DNA of 64,000 nucleotides, from NCBI RefSeq assembly GCF_021018805.1, contig NC_086249.1, forward strand, positions 79,634,472 through 79,698,471, written 5' to 3'. Positions within the stretch are counted from its first letter, which is position 1; each line of letters opens with the position of its first letter. The notes under the pieces were generated by a model. It saw only the letters and a list, made by a program, of their open reading frames with translations. It was not told where the DNA came from and did no database searches. This document shows positions 14,701 to 29,700 of this stretch, piece by piece. The translations under genes were made by a program, and so were the position numbers. Source of the DNA: Prinia subflava (lineage: Eukaryota > Chordata > Aves > Passeriformes > Cisticolidae).

Positions 14701-17700
14701 CCTGACCTGCAGTACTGGCTCAACAGGAACTCTTCAGCTCCAGAGCACACATGCTCCTGTACTTTTTCCAATTTTCATCACAGCACGGACAAATCCTTCC
14801 AGTTTCTTGAAGAGGGGAAATATGGCAATGGAACTTTCCAATGTTAGCCACACTGGGAGAATGAAAAGAAGCTACCTACACTTGCCTTACATCACTTCAC
14901 AGGTCATTGACAATTTCTTTGATTTATGCTGAAACAATAAAAGACAGCAGTGTGCAAGTACAATGCATACACATGAAACACATCCCTCCTGAGACAGAGA
15001 GGAAAATTCACTCGTATCAAGTCATTTATGGAGTTCAAAATAAATTTAAGTGCCAAATAACTAGATTAAGGCAAGGCAAGCCTCTCTCCTCCATTCCAAA
15101 GACCACTATTTTAAGGTTGCAGTAATCCAACCTGGAGTCATATGGCTGCCAAAAGGACCTCAAAATCATTTTTTGCTCCTTCTATTACACCAGTAGCAGT
15201 TTAGAGGCAGTGAGATAAGAGTCTGGCAGCCAAATGATGACCTTTTGGCAACAAAACAGAGTTTATCTTGACTTAATCTTGCTTTGATGACTACATGGCA
15301 ATGCTTGTGCTGTGCAAATTCTTAACAAAAACTTTACAGCTCTAGGTTCAGTTAAACTATCTCTTGTCATGAGACTAGCATTACGGAATACTTGTCTTTC
15401 CTGATTCTCAAAAGCATGAAGATGGCTTGCTTTCAGGTTTTATCAGCTTATAAAGTAAGAAAACATTGACAGTAAAAAAAGCTTTGCAAGCAGGATCGGC
15501 TTTCAGGCATCTGACAGTGAGTAGTTATTTACTGTCACTTCACACAGATATAAAATTAAAAAAAATTAATTGCGACAACCCACATTCAGCTGAACCACCA
15601 GAGATAAATGGCTATATTATTTGAAAAATAATAAAATGATAATAATAAGAGCACCTCTTTTTTATAATTCCAAACTGGTTCATACAGAGGTAAAAATTAT
15701 TTTGACTCTTTCTCCTTTTCCCTAGGGGTCTGAAACAAGGCTTATCAATACACATGAAGAGGCAAGAATATTTATATGGCTTGTGGGAGAAGTTTTAATT
15801 TAACGGTTCTACTCAACAACTCATTGCTCATTTGAAAAAATACAATTATTGAATAAAAAGGAGCTAATCAGGATACCCTCCCACAAAGGTCTTCTGTGGA
15901 TGGCAGAAGAAAATTGAACTACCCACAACTGAAATTGAAGGTTTACTGGACTATCAACAAAGATTAAATAAATCAATTTAATATTGTAATTGGCAAGGTG
16001 GTGATACAATCTGCAATTTGTTCTACATTGCCAATATATGACTAGTTCAACCTATGAAGTTCATGTGCACATTAAGAGATGAGCAATCAGCTCAGTATTC
16101 TCACTGAAATAAACTGCATGTGGCAGGTCACTGAACCTTTCAAATCAATTGTAAAAAAAAGAACTCAAATTCTTTCTCCTTTTCTTTTTATCCTTATAGC
16201 CCAGAAGGGCTGGGAGGAGGAGGGGCAGCTGCTCACTCACAGGACAAAACCCTGAACACCAAAGCACTGCAGGTGTCAAGCACCTCTGGCCAGCAGCAGG
16301 GGCATTCTGTCCCCTCTCCAGAGGAAGAGCACACAGCCACCCGTATGCAATATGCCAGGAGGGCTTAGTGATACTGCTTGGACAATCCAGACCTGGTCCT
16401 TCGCAATGCAGCGCTCTCTGCTTTGCCTGGGACACCAACAGTGTCACCTGCAGAACACTGGCAAACGCAGCATGTCCTTGTCAGAGCTGACAGCTCCCAG
16501 TGCCATACCAGACCTCATTTTGTGATGAAATCATCTGTCCATGACGACACCCAGATCAGAGAACTGATGTGACACAAAGGCGAACAGGCAAGTGCAGGAT
16601 AACACATCCCCTCACAAATCCTGAGAGAAGCAGGTCAGTCAGGCTCATCCAAAGCACATACACAGGCTAAGATGCACAAGCAAAGCACTGTGCAGTAGCT
16701 CAAGCAGAGTAACTGATCACAAGTGTGGGAAAAGTGTGGTAAAACATATTTTAGGTCTCTTGAAGATGAAATCACTATGTCTTAGCAGACATAAACCACG
16801 GTAAGCCATTCATCAGCTGGACTTCAAACAGCAAATTCCTCCACAGGATTTGAACTTTCACGACAGTCCAGTACTCCCAGCTTGATTTAGTAGGATCAAT
16901 CATCCTGAATAACTTAACCATTACTGTCTTAGCATTCAATGTCCTGTCCTCATCTATATATGATAACAAATCAAAGGTGCTGAAGGTATATACAAAAATT
17001 TATTTCAAGCCTACAACTACAGAAGTGACTGCAACAGAAGAGAAATTGTGCCTTTGAGCTGCTTCCCAAATGCAGCAGATGACATACCTTTTTTCTAGAT
17101 CTTTGATTTTCTCCCTTAGAGGTGCAACAGCCTAAAATAAAGGAAAAACATTTAATCTTTGAAGAATAGAACAGGATTCACAGCACAAAACATGCACATA
17201 GGGAGCTGCCTTAGAGCAAAATTCATGGCAAACAGTCTCCTATGCAGATCTTCACTGAAGACACTCCAAGAAACTTACATTTTAAAGCCTCCTTTACATA
17301 AAAAAAAACCCCTTGAACTTTTCCACCAAAAATCAGATCACCTAGAAAAGTGTGAAATGAAATCCCTTAGCTTACCACTGAAAACAAAACATCTCAAGGC
17401 TACGAGTACATAGTCTTGACAAGAACATCCAATGTTATGATTCCTGTCTGGCAAAGTGAAGTCAAAAAATACTTGTCTGAGGTTGCCAAAGGTAATCTAT
17501 ATCCAGCAACAGAACAATGGAACAGTAATTTAAATGTCAGCTACTTAAATGGGCAACAGATAAGCATACAGAGCACACAGACAGAGAGAGGGGCATTAGC
17601 TCCAATAAAACGATCGTAATTCTCTCAGAACATGGTATGCAACTATACACCATGTTTAAATATCTAAGTATGTTCTACAGCATGATTTGAGGGTACATTT

Positions 17701-20700
17701 AGGCTTAAGAAAACATTCAATAGAAATTTGTTAGAAAATATAGTTCACCTACCAAGACTTCTGTTTGCATTTTCACAGCTTTAGAAGAGAGAATCACTTG
17801 AGCTGGCATCAGTTTCAGTTTCTTTATCACAGGACCCAAATTTCTAACAGTCCTGTTGAATTTCAACAAGAGTCCCCGAACTCTTGTTTTGAAGTTCACT
17901 AAAGCATTGTCACAAATTCTACCCTCTTGGGCTATACATAAGTTGAAAGCTGTCAGAGGTTTTAAGTGGTACTAAGTGGCAGCACATCAGCAACCACCAT
18001 AAATTTGTTTTATACAAATACTTCTGGTTAGAGCTAGACAATTCAAGAACTTAATAAACTGAATAAAGCTGTACATTCCCATTAAGAGGAAATAATATGG
18101 TATTGTCATTTATATTCATTAAATATTTAGCTCTATGGAACAGCAAATAGTTCTTGAAAGTTATTCTGATGGTGTAAGACATTATACAACTTTAAAAATA
18201 AGATCTAGAAATGCCCAGCTTCTAGACCCTACAGTAACTCTGATCTGCACGTTGAATTTCAAGTATTTCACCATTCTTAAACAACTGGAATATTCACAAT
18301 GCTTGTTGCAACACTTACCAGATTTTTTTTTAAAAACCAAACCAACCAAAAAAAAAAAAAAAAAAAACAACCACAAAACAACAAAACAAAACCAAACCAA
18401 ACCAAAAAAACAAAAACCAACCAGAGAGAGAGAAATGCAAATACAAAAGACAAACTAAGAATACAAGCTTTCCACTGATTTTAAGCAATTTCAGTGAGCT
18501 GCTCACTGTGTCAGAGGAACAACTGCTATATAAACCTGCTGGAATACAAGACACTAGGCAGACCAGACTACACTAGTGCAGGAACATACACCCACACAAG
18601 GGTTAGGGGTATCAATCTCAAGGACTTCTCTATCTATTTAATACTTTGTTTTATTGCTATTCAACTGGAAGGCTGAAACATTTGGAGAAAGATCTATTGC
18701 ACATCTTCTCAATATTTCAGAACAAACTGAGGCTGAAGTGGAAATTCAGAGGTACTGGTACAGTACAGTTCAGAACCTCAAGTATATTCAGTCCCCATGT
18801 GTACTCAAAAATTGCCAAGACCTGTGCTTAAAGCCTTGGCACTGCACACCCTCCCCAGCCACAAACATTGCTCTATCTGTTCACTAGTCAAGAACAAAGC
18901 AAAGCAGTTTTGAGCACCTTCAAATTTATAATCCACCTTGTACATACTTCACATTTTGTAAGGCAGCCAGAGGAAAGAATTTGTGTACATCGTTTCAATA
19001 ACAAATAAAACAGTTCTTGGGAGGATTCTACCATAGTCTGTGCAGCAAATGCATCAGCAGATCTATCACTTTCAAGAAAGGTTTTAATGAAAATAACGTG
19101 GAGTCACAGATCAATGTTAGAAACTACACCAGAGAGAAGAACAGTTCAAAAACTTACATACAGACACAAATCCAATGCTTTGGTTTTAGCAGAATCAAGA
19201 GTAATGAGATAAAATTAAATATACCACTTCAATATGAAATGAGTGAAACGGAGTCCTCAAAATAAAACAGATTACAACTATTAGTAAACTAACCTCCTCT
19301 ATTCTACTTTCCACCTTCTGATCCCCATTTTCTTGAAGAGACCTGTTGGCAAGAAAAGAAAAAAAATAATGCACACCTAAGCAAAAACTGCTCTACTGCA
19401 CCTGCATCATATTAAAACAGCACCTGCATCATATTAAAACAGCATTCTCAAGGCATCTCGAGTTAGTATTATTTCAAAAACATGATTAGAACAAATTAAA
19501 GAGGATAGTCTAATTTCCATTGAAATCCATCATTTTGGCAGAAACTGATCCAAGCCCATAGGAGAAATCAATAAGAACTACATTAATTTTACATAGAAAA
19601 TTATCTTCATTTTAGAAAAGTGTCTGATTACTGGGTTTGAGTGTAACTTTACTGTGCAAAGGCCCAAAATATCTCTTTAAGGGTCTCTGCTTACTGCATG
19701 CTGACAAAACATTTTCCCTTAGGCAAAACTATCTCACTTTGAGCTTTTCCAAACACCCCAAATGCACTAAAACACGTCTTGAGTGACTGCCTGATGGGCA
19801 GCACTGACTTCTCACACAAATGTTACTCATTTGAAATGAGGCCAAGAATGAAGTATGTCATGGTAACTTGTGAAAACAGAAACTGTCTAAATATCTTGCA
19901 CAAATCTGTGTGGTCTTATTTAGCTGATTGGGTAAAGCGTCTCAGTTATGTTCACTTTTGAGTAAACTTTTACAAGTGTGGAATATGTATTTTTAAATTC
20001 TACCTCTTGTATTGAGGTTATGCAATTTTCCTTACATTTGTGTAATTATACATTTTTTTCAATTAAACTTTTTGAAAGAGGAATTATTTATCTCATAGTA
20101 GTTAAGATTTTGCATACTAGAGGATTCATGGGTATCCAACATAAAATGCAGTTCTTTCAAGTGAAAAACAGAGCTCCTTTACTTGGGACCTGAACTCATT
20201 GCACCTAGAGAAACAGAAGATCCTTTGTTAAGCAGATATATATATATATACACACACCACACTGTTAGAAGTTAAAGCAACGGTTCCCTTCATAACCCTC
20301 TGTAAAACTCTCACTTTTTAAAAAGTCAACTCAGTCTATTACTGAGGCAAAGACCTTACTGACCAGATTCATTTGTATCTCTAAAGAATACAGTAAATTA
20401 CTACATTAAGACACATATTCCCTGAATCATCTGTTCAAACTAAGTTGTCATTTATTGCACTAGTGGCAAATAAAACTCCTGCAGCTAATGTAGAATGAAT
20501 TTACTATAAGAAAGTGATATTAAACTGTATTGGTGGATTTTGAAAATTTTTTCTCAAGTAACAGAAAATTACCAAAAACTATGCAAACAACTGTGAAACA
20601 GATAGCCTTTCCTCTCTTACAAGTGAGGAAGGAAAATTTGGAAAACCTCTCAGAATTTAGAAAGGTCCCCTCAAAAATAGTTCCTACTGTTTTTAACTCA

Positions 20701-23700
20701 GAAATCCTGCAACTCAAGGACTGGCAACTCTACGGTCTATTTTTTAATGAGCATTATCCCCCTCACAAAGACAATCTTACTGGCTGAGGACCAACATCAG
20801 TCCTTCAGAAATAATTTTCCGCCTCACCAGCTCTACAAAGGACACCTCAAGTAAGAACTCAGAGGCAGGTAGTGGCAAAATTTGTAAGGACATCTTATCA
20901 GGAAATAAACACACTGAATCCCACACCCACCTGTCCTCCTCAAAGTCCTCTCTGAGGTTCTTGTCCTTTGTTAAGAAATGCTCAGCTGCTCATGTAACAG
21001 CTGCTAAGCAGCCATAGTTTGCTGGTCATGACAGCATGGTAATCTAACTGCTATCTCTACCTGCAAGCCACAGCAGCCCAGCAGCTGTCTGCCTGACAGC
21101 TGAGTACTCTTTGCATCAAGGGTGGGATCCACGAGGAATAGTGGACCACTTGGGACAGGAACAGACCCCAGGGTGAGCTGTCCTGGCTGAATTAGAGCCT
21201 AGAGAAAATTCATTATTATTCTGATTTTGTCTCAAAGTTTCCCTATTACATGCTGGTAAGAGTGGCAACAGAATACCAAAACCCTTTACTAGCAAAACAA
21301 CACAGTAAAATATTTTGTTCTGTATACACAATGACTTTGCTGTAGGGAACAAGCTGTCCCCATATTCTCTTCAATTTCTTTTGCAGCTGGGTCTTCCCTG
21401 TGAATTTTCCAGCAGGACAAACTCACATGCAAGCAGAAATGTGAAAATCTGCACGTTTTGCATATATATTGTTTATGTCTCTATTTCTAAAGGAAAAAAT
21501 TCTAGGGGACAATGCAGAATTTTCTGCTTTTCAGCAGTTAAACCATCAGATTCTCTACTAATTAACTGTTGAGGAGGAAAAACTCTCCAAAACGCATTTC
21601 TGATTCCATGTACAGAAATATAATGATGGCAAGCAGTGGAGAATGTGCTGCTCCCTCAGTATTTAAGCCCACATTACCACTGAGATATGGTCACATCTGT
21701 GCTGAGGAAAAGCAGAATCCAAGCCTATACAACCAGGTATGCTGACCAACTGGTCAAAATTAGAAGATGAATTTGTGCAAAGAAAAGTAGGTGAAGTGTG
21801 AGTAAAATCCCAGGTGAGATCTATAGCAAACATGCAACCATTTTTGAGACTGAATACGTTGTATTTAAAAAAAGTGCTATCAGCTGCTTAGCAACCACCC
21901 AAACAACAGTGAGTTGCTGTTTTTCTCCCTACTTTGTATATATTGATGGGAAAGGTAAGTTTGTTTTATTAAACATAAGGACATTCAATACAAAAATTAT
22001 ATACATTACCTCATATTGACAAAGTTTCCCCATACAGCTGGAAAATAAGAAGAGAGAAAACATTACTATGTCATATAGCAGTACCCAAGATAATTTTTTC
22101 CTATTATCAACAGAAAGAATTTAAGACAATATCAAGTATGTTAATCACAAATTATTTAAGTAAGTTACATATACACCATCCATATATAAATGTCTAGAAT
22201 TTAATTTCAGAGTGTGGGTGGGATTCTGATGAGATTACATGAGACTGTAAAAAAATACCCAAGAATTATCTAAACTGTAATTTGTCACTGCACACAGATT
22301 AAATAAACCAGAATACTCATCTTGTTTATTAGGGATACAGGAAAAAATGACAAGAGCAAGAAAGGAGCCCTGTAGACCCAAATCACAAATTGGGAACTGC
22401 AGAGGGACTAAAGACTGGCCACTACAGGTTAGGGCTGAACCAGTCCAAAGAGCTGCCTCAAGCCCTGCATTAAAGGTAGCAAGTGCTTGTGTGCACATAT
22501 AACTGTGTCTAAATACAGATCTATTGTGAAGACGACACAAAAGGTATCTAAGCAATATAACATAATATGCCTCAGTAAGCAACCAAACTCATTTATAACT
22601 GTATGTACGGAAAGAGTTTTAGAGAAAGATAAATCACAATATAAAATCAAAGACCAAAGATGTAATAGATATTTCAGGGTTCACAAAAAGATCCAGCTGC
22701 CCAAATTACTTTTTACTAGAAAAAATAAAATCATCTGAAACTGGTTAGGGTTTAGCTCATTATAGGAAGATTATGCACTGACTTTGCTTTCAACTTTCAA
22801 CTAGGAAACAGAGTGCAGTTTAAAGTGAAAAAATGAGAAGCCATAAGACACGCTACACTGCCAAGGAAGACTTGACGAGTTTGCATCATCCACGTAAACA
22901 AGGTTAACATGGAACAGTTCTGTAAGGGACTCTGCAAAATAAGCAACATGGGAAATACACTCCAAATATCTCCAGAAAATCATGCTGGAATTGCTCTTTA
23001 AGAGACAAGGCTCAAGCTAAGCACCCAAATTACATTTGGTCTCAGGGAGTAGCCCATATGCAGTATTACCGTACATATAGAAAACTCCTAAAGTGTCCAC
23101 AGATTTTGTAAGTTGTACTGCAGCTCTTGAGCAGCAGCTAGTGAAATATTTTGCCTACCTTTATAGGGTTTGCACATACATTTCCATCACTATTAGTCAA
23201 TGAGCTCAAGCAGAGGAGGCGTTACAGAAACAAAACACATTGCTACAGTCACAGGCACCTTCCAGACAAGAGAAATGAAACATTCCCAGGAAGGAGGAGT
23301 GAGGAGGACACAAATGAGGATTCAGTAATGCAGCTGTTCTACCCTTCAGGGGATGACAAAGCTACTAAACTGTTTTTAAGTGCTGAGTGCTGCTGAGTAA
23401 TTCACAAGTAACTTGAAAGAATCCATGACAGACTACGAAATACGCTGTAGGAGGGCCCTGTGTTATCTGTGGCGAGACCATAAAACCTCCTGTCATCTTC
23501 TAGGGAAAAGATAGGGAAGCTGTATTATATAAGAACAAATGGTCCATAAAATCCAACTGAATTTTTAAATAACTTGAATTTTGTGTTAAGCAGATAAAGT
23601 AAATTTAATGTGGTGAAAATGGGATAGTGTTGAGCACAGTTAAATTCAAGTTATTTATCCTCTGGCTAGTATTTTAAAATTATGTACGATAACACTAATG

Positions 23701-26700
23701 GACAAACATTTTGTTTTCTTTCAGTGAACGACGAAGATCTGGCAGTTACAGATACAGAATCCTCCAGTTAAACATGACTGAGCTATACTTACAAAGAATT
23801 ATTTTTCTGGGCTACAGAAACCCATACAAATAATGTAAGTAGTTATGCAGCAGCAGGAAGCATCTGGGTTTAGCTGGTGAAGTAGGAATTGATTGAAGGA
23901 AAAAAAAAAGGAGTTGCCAGCTGCAACACAAATACCACCCTCCCAGTTTTGTTGCAAAGACAGTGAAGCCACATTGCATACAAAGAACTGGCTTCCTAAA
24001 GAAAACATGTGCCTTGTATGTGCTCAGTGTCCACAGCAGGGAAGGGAAGCTCAAAAAGGCATTCACATCCTTCCAGAAACACTGTTTTTGATATCCCACT
24101 TCTGTAGGAATACATGACCTTGCATTAAACTTTTATGAAGTATACTGGGTACCACTGCAAAAAAAAAAAAATCAAATATTGCAACATTAACCACACAGGA
24201 ACTATTATACAGAGAGCTCTGAAGAACCCTGAAGTCTCTCATGTGTAGAGAGATGTTGCAAAAACTCACTTCAGCATACTGACTGCCCTCATAAAAGATT
24301 CTGAATGCACAATTCTAAAAAGGATCTCTTTGGCTACTGGTGCTCACATGGAGCTTACACCAAGGTTGAAGGGATCAGAGCTAAGATTCTTGCACAAGAG
24401 TGGAAATAAGGTTTGGCTGTTTTTCTTCCAAATACACAGCTGTTTATATAACAGGCTTACCCAGCAGCAGAACCAGAGGTACAACTCTGGCTCACAGAGC
24501 ATTTCCTTGCCCTAAAGGTTAAGTCAAGGCTGGTTTCACATTCAGGCAAGAGTGACTGAACATAGAGGTAAGTAGGTCCAAATCCACAAGCAGAACAATG
24601 AAAATTACAAGCCTAAATTCAAGATGAAAAATCCTTACAGGAATCACAAAACCACTTGACAGGTGCATCGAGTTCAGGCCCCAAAAGCTGCAAACAGAGA
24701 TGGTTTAAAAAATCTTCTACATCAGCAAGGTCATGAATCAGGCACTACACATAAACCCAGCTTTCAAAAGCATGAGCCTCCTAATAGACCAAATTTGAGC
24801 AAACACTAACACAACCCAGAACTTCACTGTAAAAGCCAGTTTTAAAAATTCAAGTCTAAAGCCAAATTTTTTAAGCCAAAAGGTATTAATCCAGGATAAT
24901 AGTCCTGTTCCAATCCTCAGACTGTAGAGATTTATCACCCTAACCAACCCCCAGTAACACAGAACGTACTCTACAAAGAACTTCCAACTCATCCAACTAG
25001 AGAGCATTCATAAACACAGTCCTCCTGCCATGTACTGGAACTCTGCTTTGTGCAAAGGGAAGAATTCACGATTCAATGGACTAGACAGAAGCACGACTTG
25101 TAACTTAACAATTTAGACATCACCTACAAGAGAAAGAGACACAGGTTTTACTTCTTCTTTCAAAGATTGATTGTAAACCTCACCCAATGACTGATTAAGG
25201 TCATAGTAAGTTGTCATTAGGGAAGTGATCAGAATATCTGAATTGTTGTAGCCTGGTTTAATGGCCTCTAGGAGGAGTAAGAATAGGACTACATCTACCT
25301 GCTTTGAGGTGTTTTTTCCTTTGCATCCTTTTCATAAAATAACAAAATATTTTTTATTGTAGCATTTCTGCAAGGATTAATTGCAGGTACCATGAAGAGT
25401 AAAACACATTACTCATTAATCATTCCCACAGACATTACTCTTTAAAGTGAAGACTTTCAGAGAAGAAAAACATGCCTTGAGTGAAATGATGAAGAACTCT
25501 CTAAAAGAACCTTTTTTAGGAAAAAAAGATTTCTTAATGTCCTAATCACAGTATTGTTATTAAAGAGGTATTTATATTTATCTGACTAAGCATTAATCAC
25601 ACTAGGTTTTTAGAAAACTCCAATGCTTTTTTGTTTCTTTCCTCAGCCTCTGAGATTAAGCTGTAAGTATTTGGCAAGCACAGCCTTACAGTAAAATTGT
25701 TGTCGGTTTTCAAGATTTCTCAAACCTACCTTAAAAGGCAATTAGTCATATATGAGAAAAGAATGTGTTGTTGCTTCTTTTCCCACTGAATATATTTACA
25801 TTCCTGGAAATTTAAAAGTTTGTTTAGTTTTCCTAGAGAAGCCCCATTCTGAAATGATGCTGGATGCAGAGAACTGCAGTGACTGGGATACTGTCAGCAA
25901 AGGAATACTCCAGGAGCTATCCTCTGGATACAAACCAACCCTGCCTACATTAAGTAAAAAACAAAAAAACAAAACAAAACAAAACCAAAAACAAACACCC
26001 CCCCCCCCCCCCCACACACAAAAAACAAAACAAAACAAAAAAAACCAAAAACCACCACACCAAAAAAAACCCAAAAAACAACAACCCAAAAACACCCCAC
26101 AAACCCCTCCCCCCCCAAACTACAAAATCTGTTACATCACACTTGAAAAATACAACAGAAATCCCAAGCACTCGGCTGGGGTTTTGCTGAGCATCTTCTA
26201 CTAAATGGACACCTCAGTATCACAGTCAGACTTTCAACTCTGACCAGCTGCACCTCATAGCAGCCAAATGTTATCTTTCCAAATCCTCAGAACATCACAA
26301 TAGGATGTATGTTTTCATCTGAATATCCTTAGAATTTGTCATCTGAAGTAATATTTTTTGTATAGGTTCTATAAAATGCAGACTATTGTACTAAGAAAAC
26401 CTTGCATGCCGTAATTAACTCATCCACAGTAGGCTGGGGAACCAGAAAAATAACACTGCATAATCTGAAGGTGGGAAAAAACACAATCCTAAAAGAAGCC
26501 TCTACCTTTATCTCTCTTCTCTGTATCTCTTTAAATGACATTAAAATCAAGTTACAGACTATCACAGGCCCTCAACAGTAACACACATTCAATCTGAAAT
26601 TATTAGTGACAACACTAGTTTCAGCATCACATACATTTTAAAAAGCAAAACCATGATGTCCATAGAGATCCAACTGTACCAAAACCAAATGTAATCTCTT

Positions 26701-29700
26701 TTAAAACCATATTCTTTTCCAATTGCTTTGCTGTTTGCATTTTCAGGACACTGTGTTAAAGAACCTCTTACATAAACTTTTGTCTAAAAGATTTAGCTGA
26801 AAGCACAGGAATTTTCCCCTGTATCTCCCTCCTTTCAACTTCTACTCCTCAGAATAAAGATTACAAGATGATGTTTGTTACAAATCAACAGAAACAGCAT
26901 GCAGGAATAACATGAATTGATATGCAGTCATAGCCAGAACTTCTAGAGCAAACTTGTATGCTCTGAATATCCAAACTGAGATGCTTCAGTCAAACTTTGC
27001 ATTTCAGAGACATGCAACAGCATTCGAAATAGGGTTTGGTGGGGTTTTTTTGCTTAAATCTGACTCTCCACAGTCACTCAGCAACTTCAGCCTCCTGGTT
27101 AAAATAAGGTTTTTGTTTCCAAATGTAAACATGACAAAAACGGACAGCATGCAAAGGGAAATCATAAAATGCTTAACACAATTGCAATTGAGTTTTTATT
27201 TAATTACTTTACATATTTAATAATGTAAAGAAAACAAATATTTTAAGAAACTTAATAAATTATTAATAATAATAAATGATTTTCCACACAACACCTTGTA
27301 CCTAAATTGAAGAAATATGACTTTGACGGACTACTCAAGAGATGGCAGCTGGGTGGCTGCATCCAGGGCTCAGTGCCCAAAGGGAGATCAGTAACAACTG
27401 GTGTCCATCAGGGAGGTGTGCTGGGACCAGTACTGTTCAGTATCTTTATCAATGACACAGACATTGCAATTGAGTGCATCCTCAGCAAGCCTGTAGACGA
27501 CACTGAGCTGGTAAGCGTATTGAGGGAAGGGATGCCATCCAGAGGGACAATGACAGGCTTAAGGAGTAAGCAAACATGAACTTCAATGTTCAAGGCAAAG
27601 TGCAAGGTCCTGCACCTGGGTTGGAAGAACCACCAGTATCCAAGCACAGACTGGGTTACAAGAGGACTGAGAGCAGCCCTGTCAAGAAGGTCCTGGGGGT
27701 ACCGGTGGAAAATTTGGACATGAAATGGCAAAATGCACCTTCAGCTCAGAAAACAAATCACACGCTGGGCTGCACCAAAAGAAGTGTGGTCACCCCGTCA
27801 ACTGAGGTGCTTCTTCCTCTCTGCTCCACTCTCATGAGACACTACCACCAGCTCAAGGGCTCCCAGGACAAGAAACACATTGACCTGTTTGAGAGGGTCC
27901 AGAGGAGGGCCACAAAACACAGTCAGAGGCACAGAACACCTCTCTTATGAGCACTGTCTGAGAGAGTTGGCTAGCAGAGCCTGGAGAAGAGAAAGCTCTG
28001 AAGAGACCTTATTGTGGCCTTACTTAAAAGGGGCTTCTAAGAACAATGAAAAACTTCAGTGTAGTGACAGGACCCTTAAGAGGCAATGGTGCTAGCCTGA
28101 AAGAGAGAAGTTTTAACTGTGAGGAAGCAATTCTTTACGATGAGAGTGGCAAGCCACTGGAACAGGTTACCCAGAAAAGTTGTGGATTCCACACTTAGAA
28201 ACAAGATGAGGGTGGACAGGGCTCTAAGCAACCTGCTCTACTGAAAGATGTCCCTGCCCATGGCAGTAGGGGGCTGGACTAGATGATCTTTAAAGGTCCC
28301 ATTCAGTGCAAACCATTCTACCATTTGGCCAGTATATTCCAAAGAGCCTTTTATAGTCTAGATTCTGTAAGAATAAAAAACCTCTCTCAATTGTATTCAG
28401 TCTTTCATTCCAGCAGTATGTTAATTTGCTTTAGGAAATTATTTTACTGATAGGAGTATTTTGCAATATTAGTGGAGATAACAACATACAATTACTAATC
28501 ATAACCTTGTATTAAGAAATGTCACCTTCCTGAGTGAAGTTTATGATTATGCCTTTGGGGAATGTACAATAACTTGAATACTAAAAAAAGATTTAAAAAA
28601 ATATATACCTCTGGTAAGTCTACACAGATCTCTGTATGGCAAATACCTCTTCTTGTTGCATTTCCTGAACTGATGCCTTGCTCAATAGTAAAGTTTCTGC
28701 CCCAAATCAAAGACAGCAGATAGGAACTGTAGCTTTTCTCATATAAGAAGTATCCTAGACACAAGGACACAGGGTTTGCTAAGGAAAAGATCTCTCTCTG
28801 TATCTTGGACAGCATCACTGCCCCTCTGTGTCAATTCTTCAGCTAGTCATCAACTAGCACAACAGAGGCAACACAGTCACCAGGAAATTTCTCCATCTTC
28901 TCTTAAGAACAAACACTTAAACCCTAACAAACCAATACTCTCCCACAGCTGCGAGATATAACATTATGCAAATTTTCTTTCTTTACAAGAATTAATGGAG
29001 CTTCATATTGTATGGGAAAGTAGCCAAGGATACTTTTTCTTACGTTTCAATTAGCATCATCACTTTATGACTGAATTTTGTTCTTAGTTTCCCAGATGGA
29101 AAAATCTCTTGAAATTTGCTATAAAGCCTTTTTTCACTTCTCTGTTCAGTTACTACTCTTTCCTGCCTCATATCTTCAGCATACCATTCTTTACCACTGC
29201 TCCTCCACTGACCCATCTGCTGATAGCTAAGATTGTTTTCAGTGGATTCACAGAATGTTCCAATAGTCAGCACTGTAACTGCAGCAAACTCATTTTTCCC
29301 AGCTACCTTTCACAAATCCCTTCAGGTAATCTGATGAAATAATCCCTCCCTTTCCCTCTCTACAGTCCATAAATTAGATGCTGAAAACTACCAGTTTCTA
29401 CCAAACTCTGCTTTGGTCAACCAAATTCAGAAAAAAAGAAACAAGCAATATAAATGTCAGAGAAATATTCACCTTTGCAAAAATAGAGGGTAAAGAAGGT
29501 GGAAGCTCTAAGAGTGTTTGTCTTTAAGTAGAATGATGACATTGCTGTCTCCTGCACAAGCTGCAGAGGAGACAAATACTAAGTGGAGGTAAAATATTAA
29601 AGACAAATATTAAATGGAGATAAGAGAGGAACTGTAAGATTCATTTCTCCAGGATGCCAAAAATTGTTTTAAAACATCATTGCTAGCAAGGCATTGTCAG

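Larger units (their letters stand above)
19343..22009 (-). other. UXS1: UXS1 intron 2
   Basis: The intron is bounded by GTAATG and CAG. It contains a perfect 22-bp tandem duplication at 19398-19444 and a compound AT/CA microsatellite at 20236-20258. Confidence 0.85.

Noticed and set aside
25752..26204. 150-residue Pro/Lys/Gln-rich open frame
   Set aside because: Most of it is the simple C/A repeat; the composition produces the frame.
27307..27950. Open frames with reverse-transcriptase similarity
   Set aside because: They are pieces of a decayed CR1 LINE, not a host gene; the active-site box is altered and the frame is broken.
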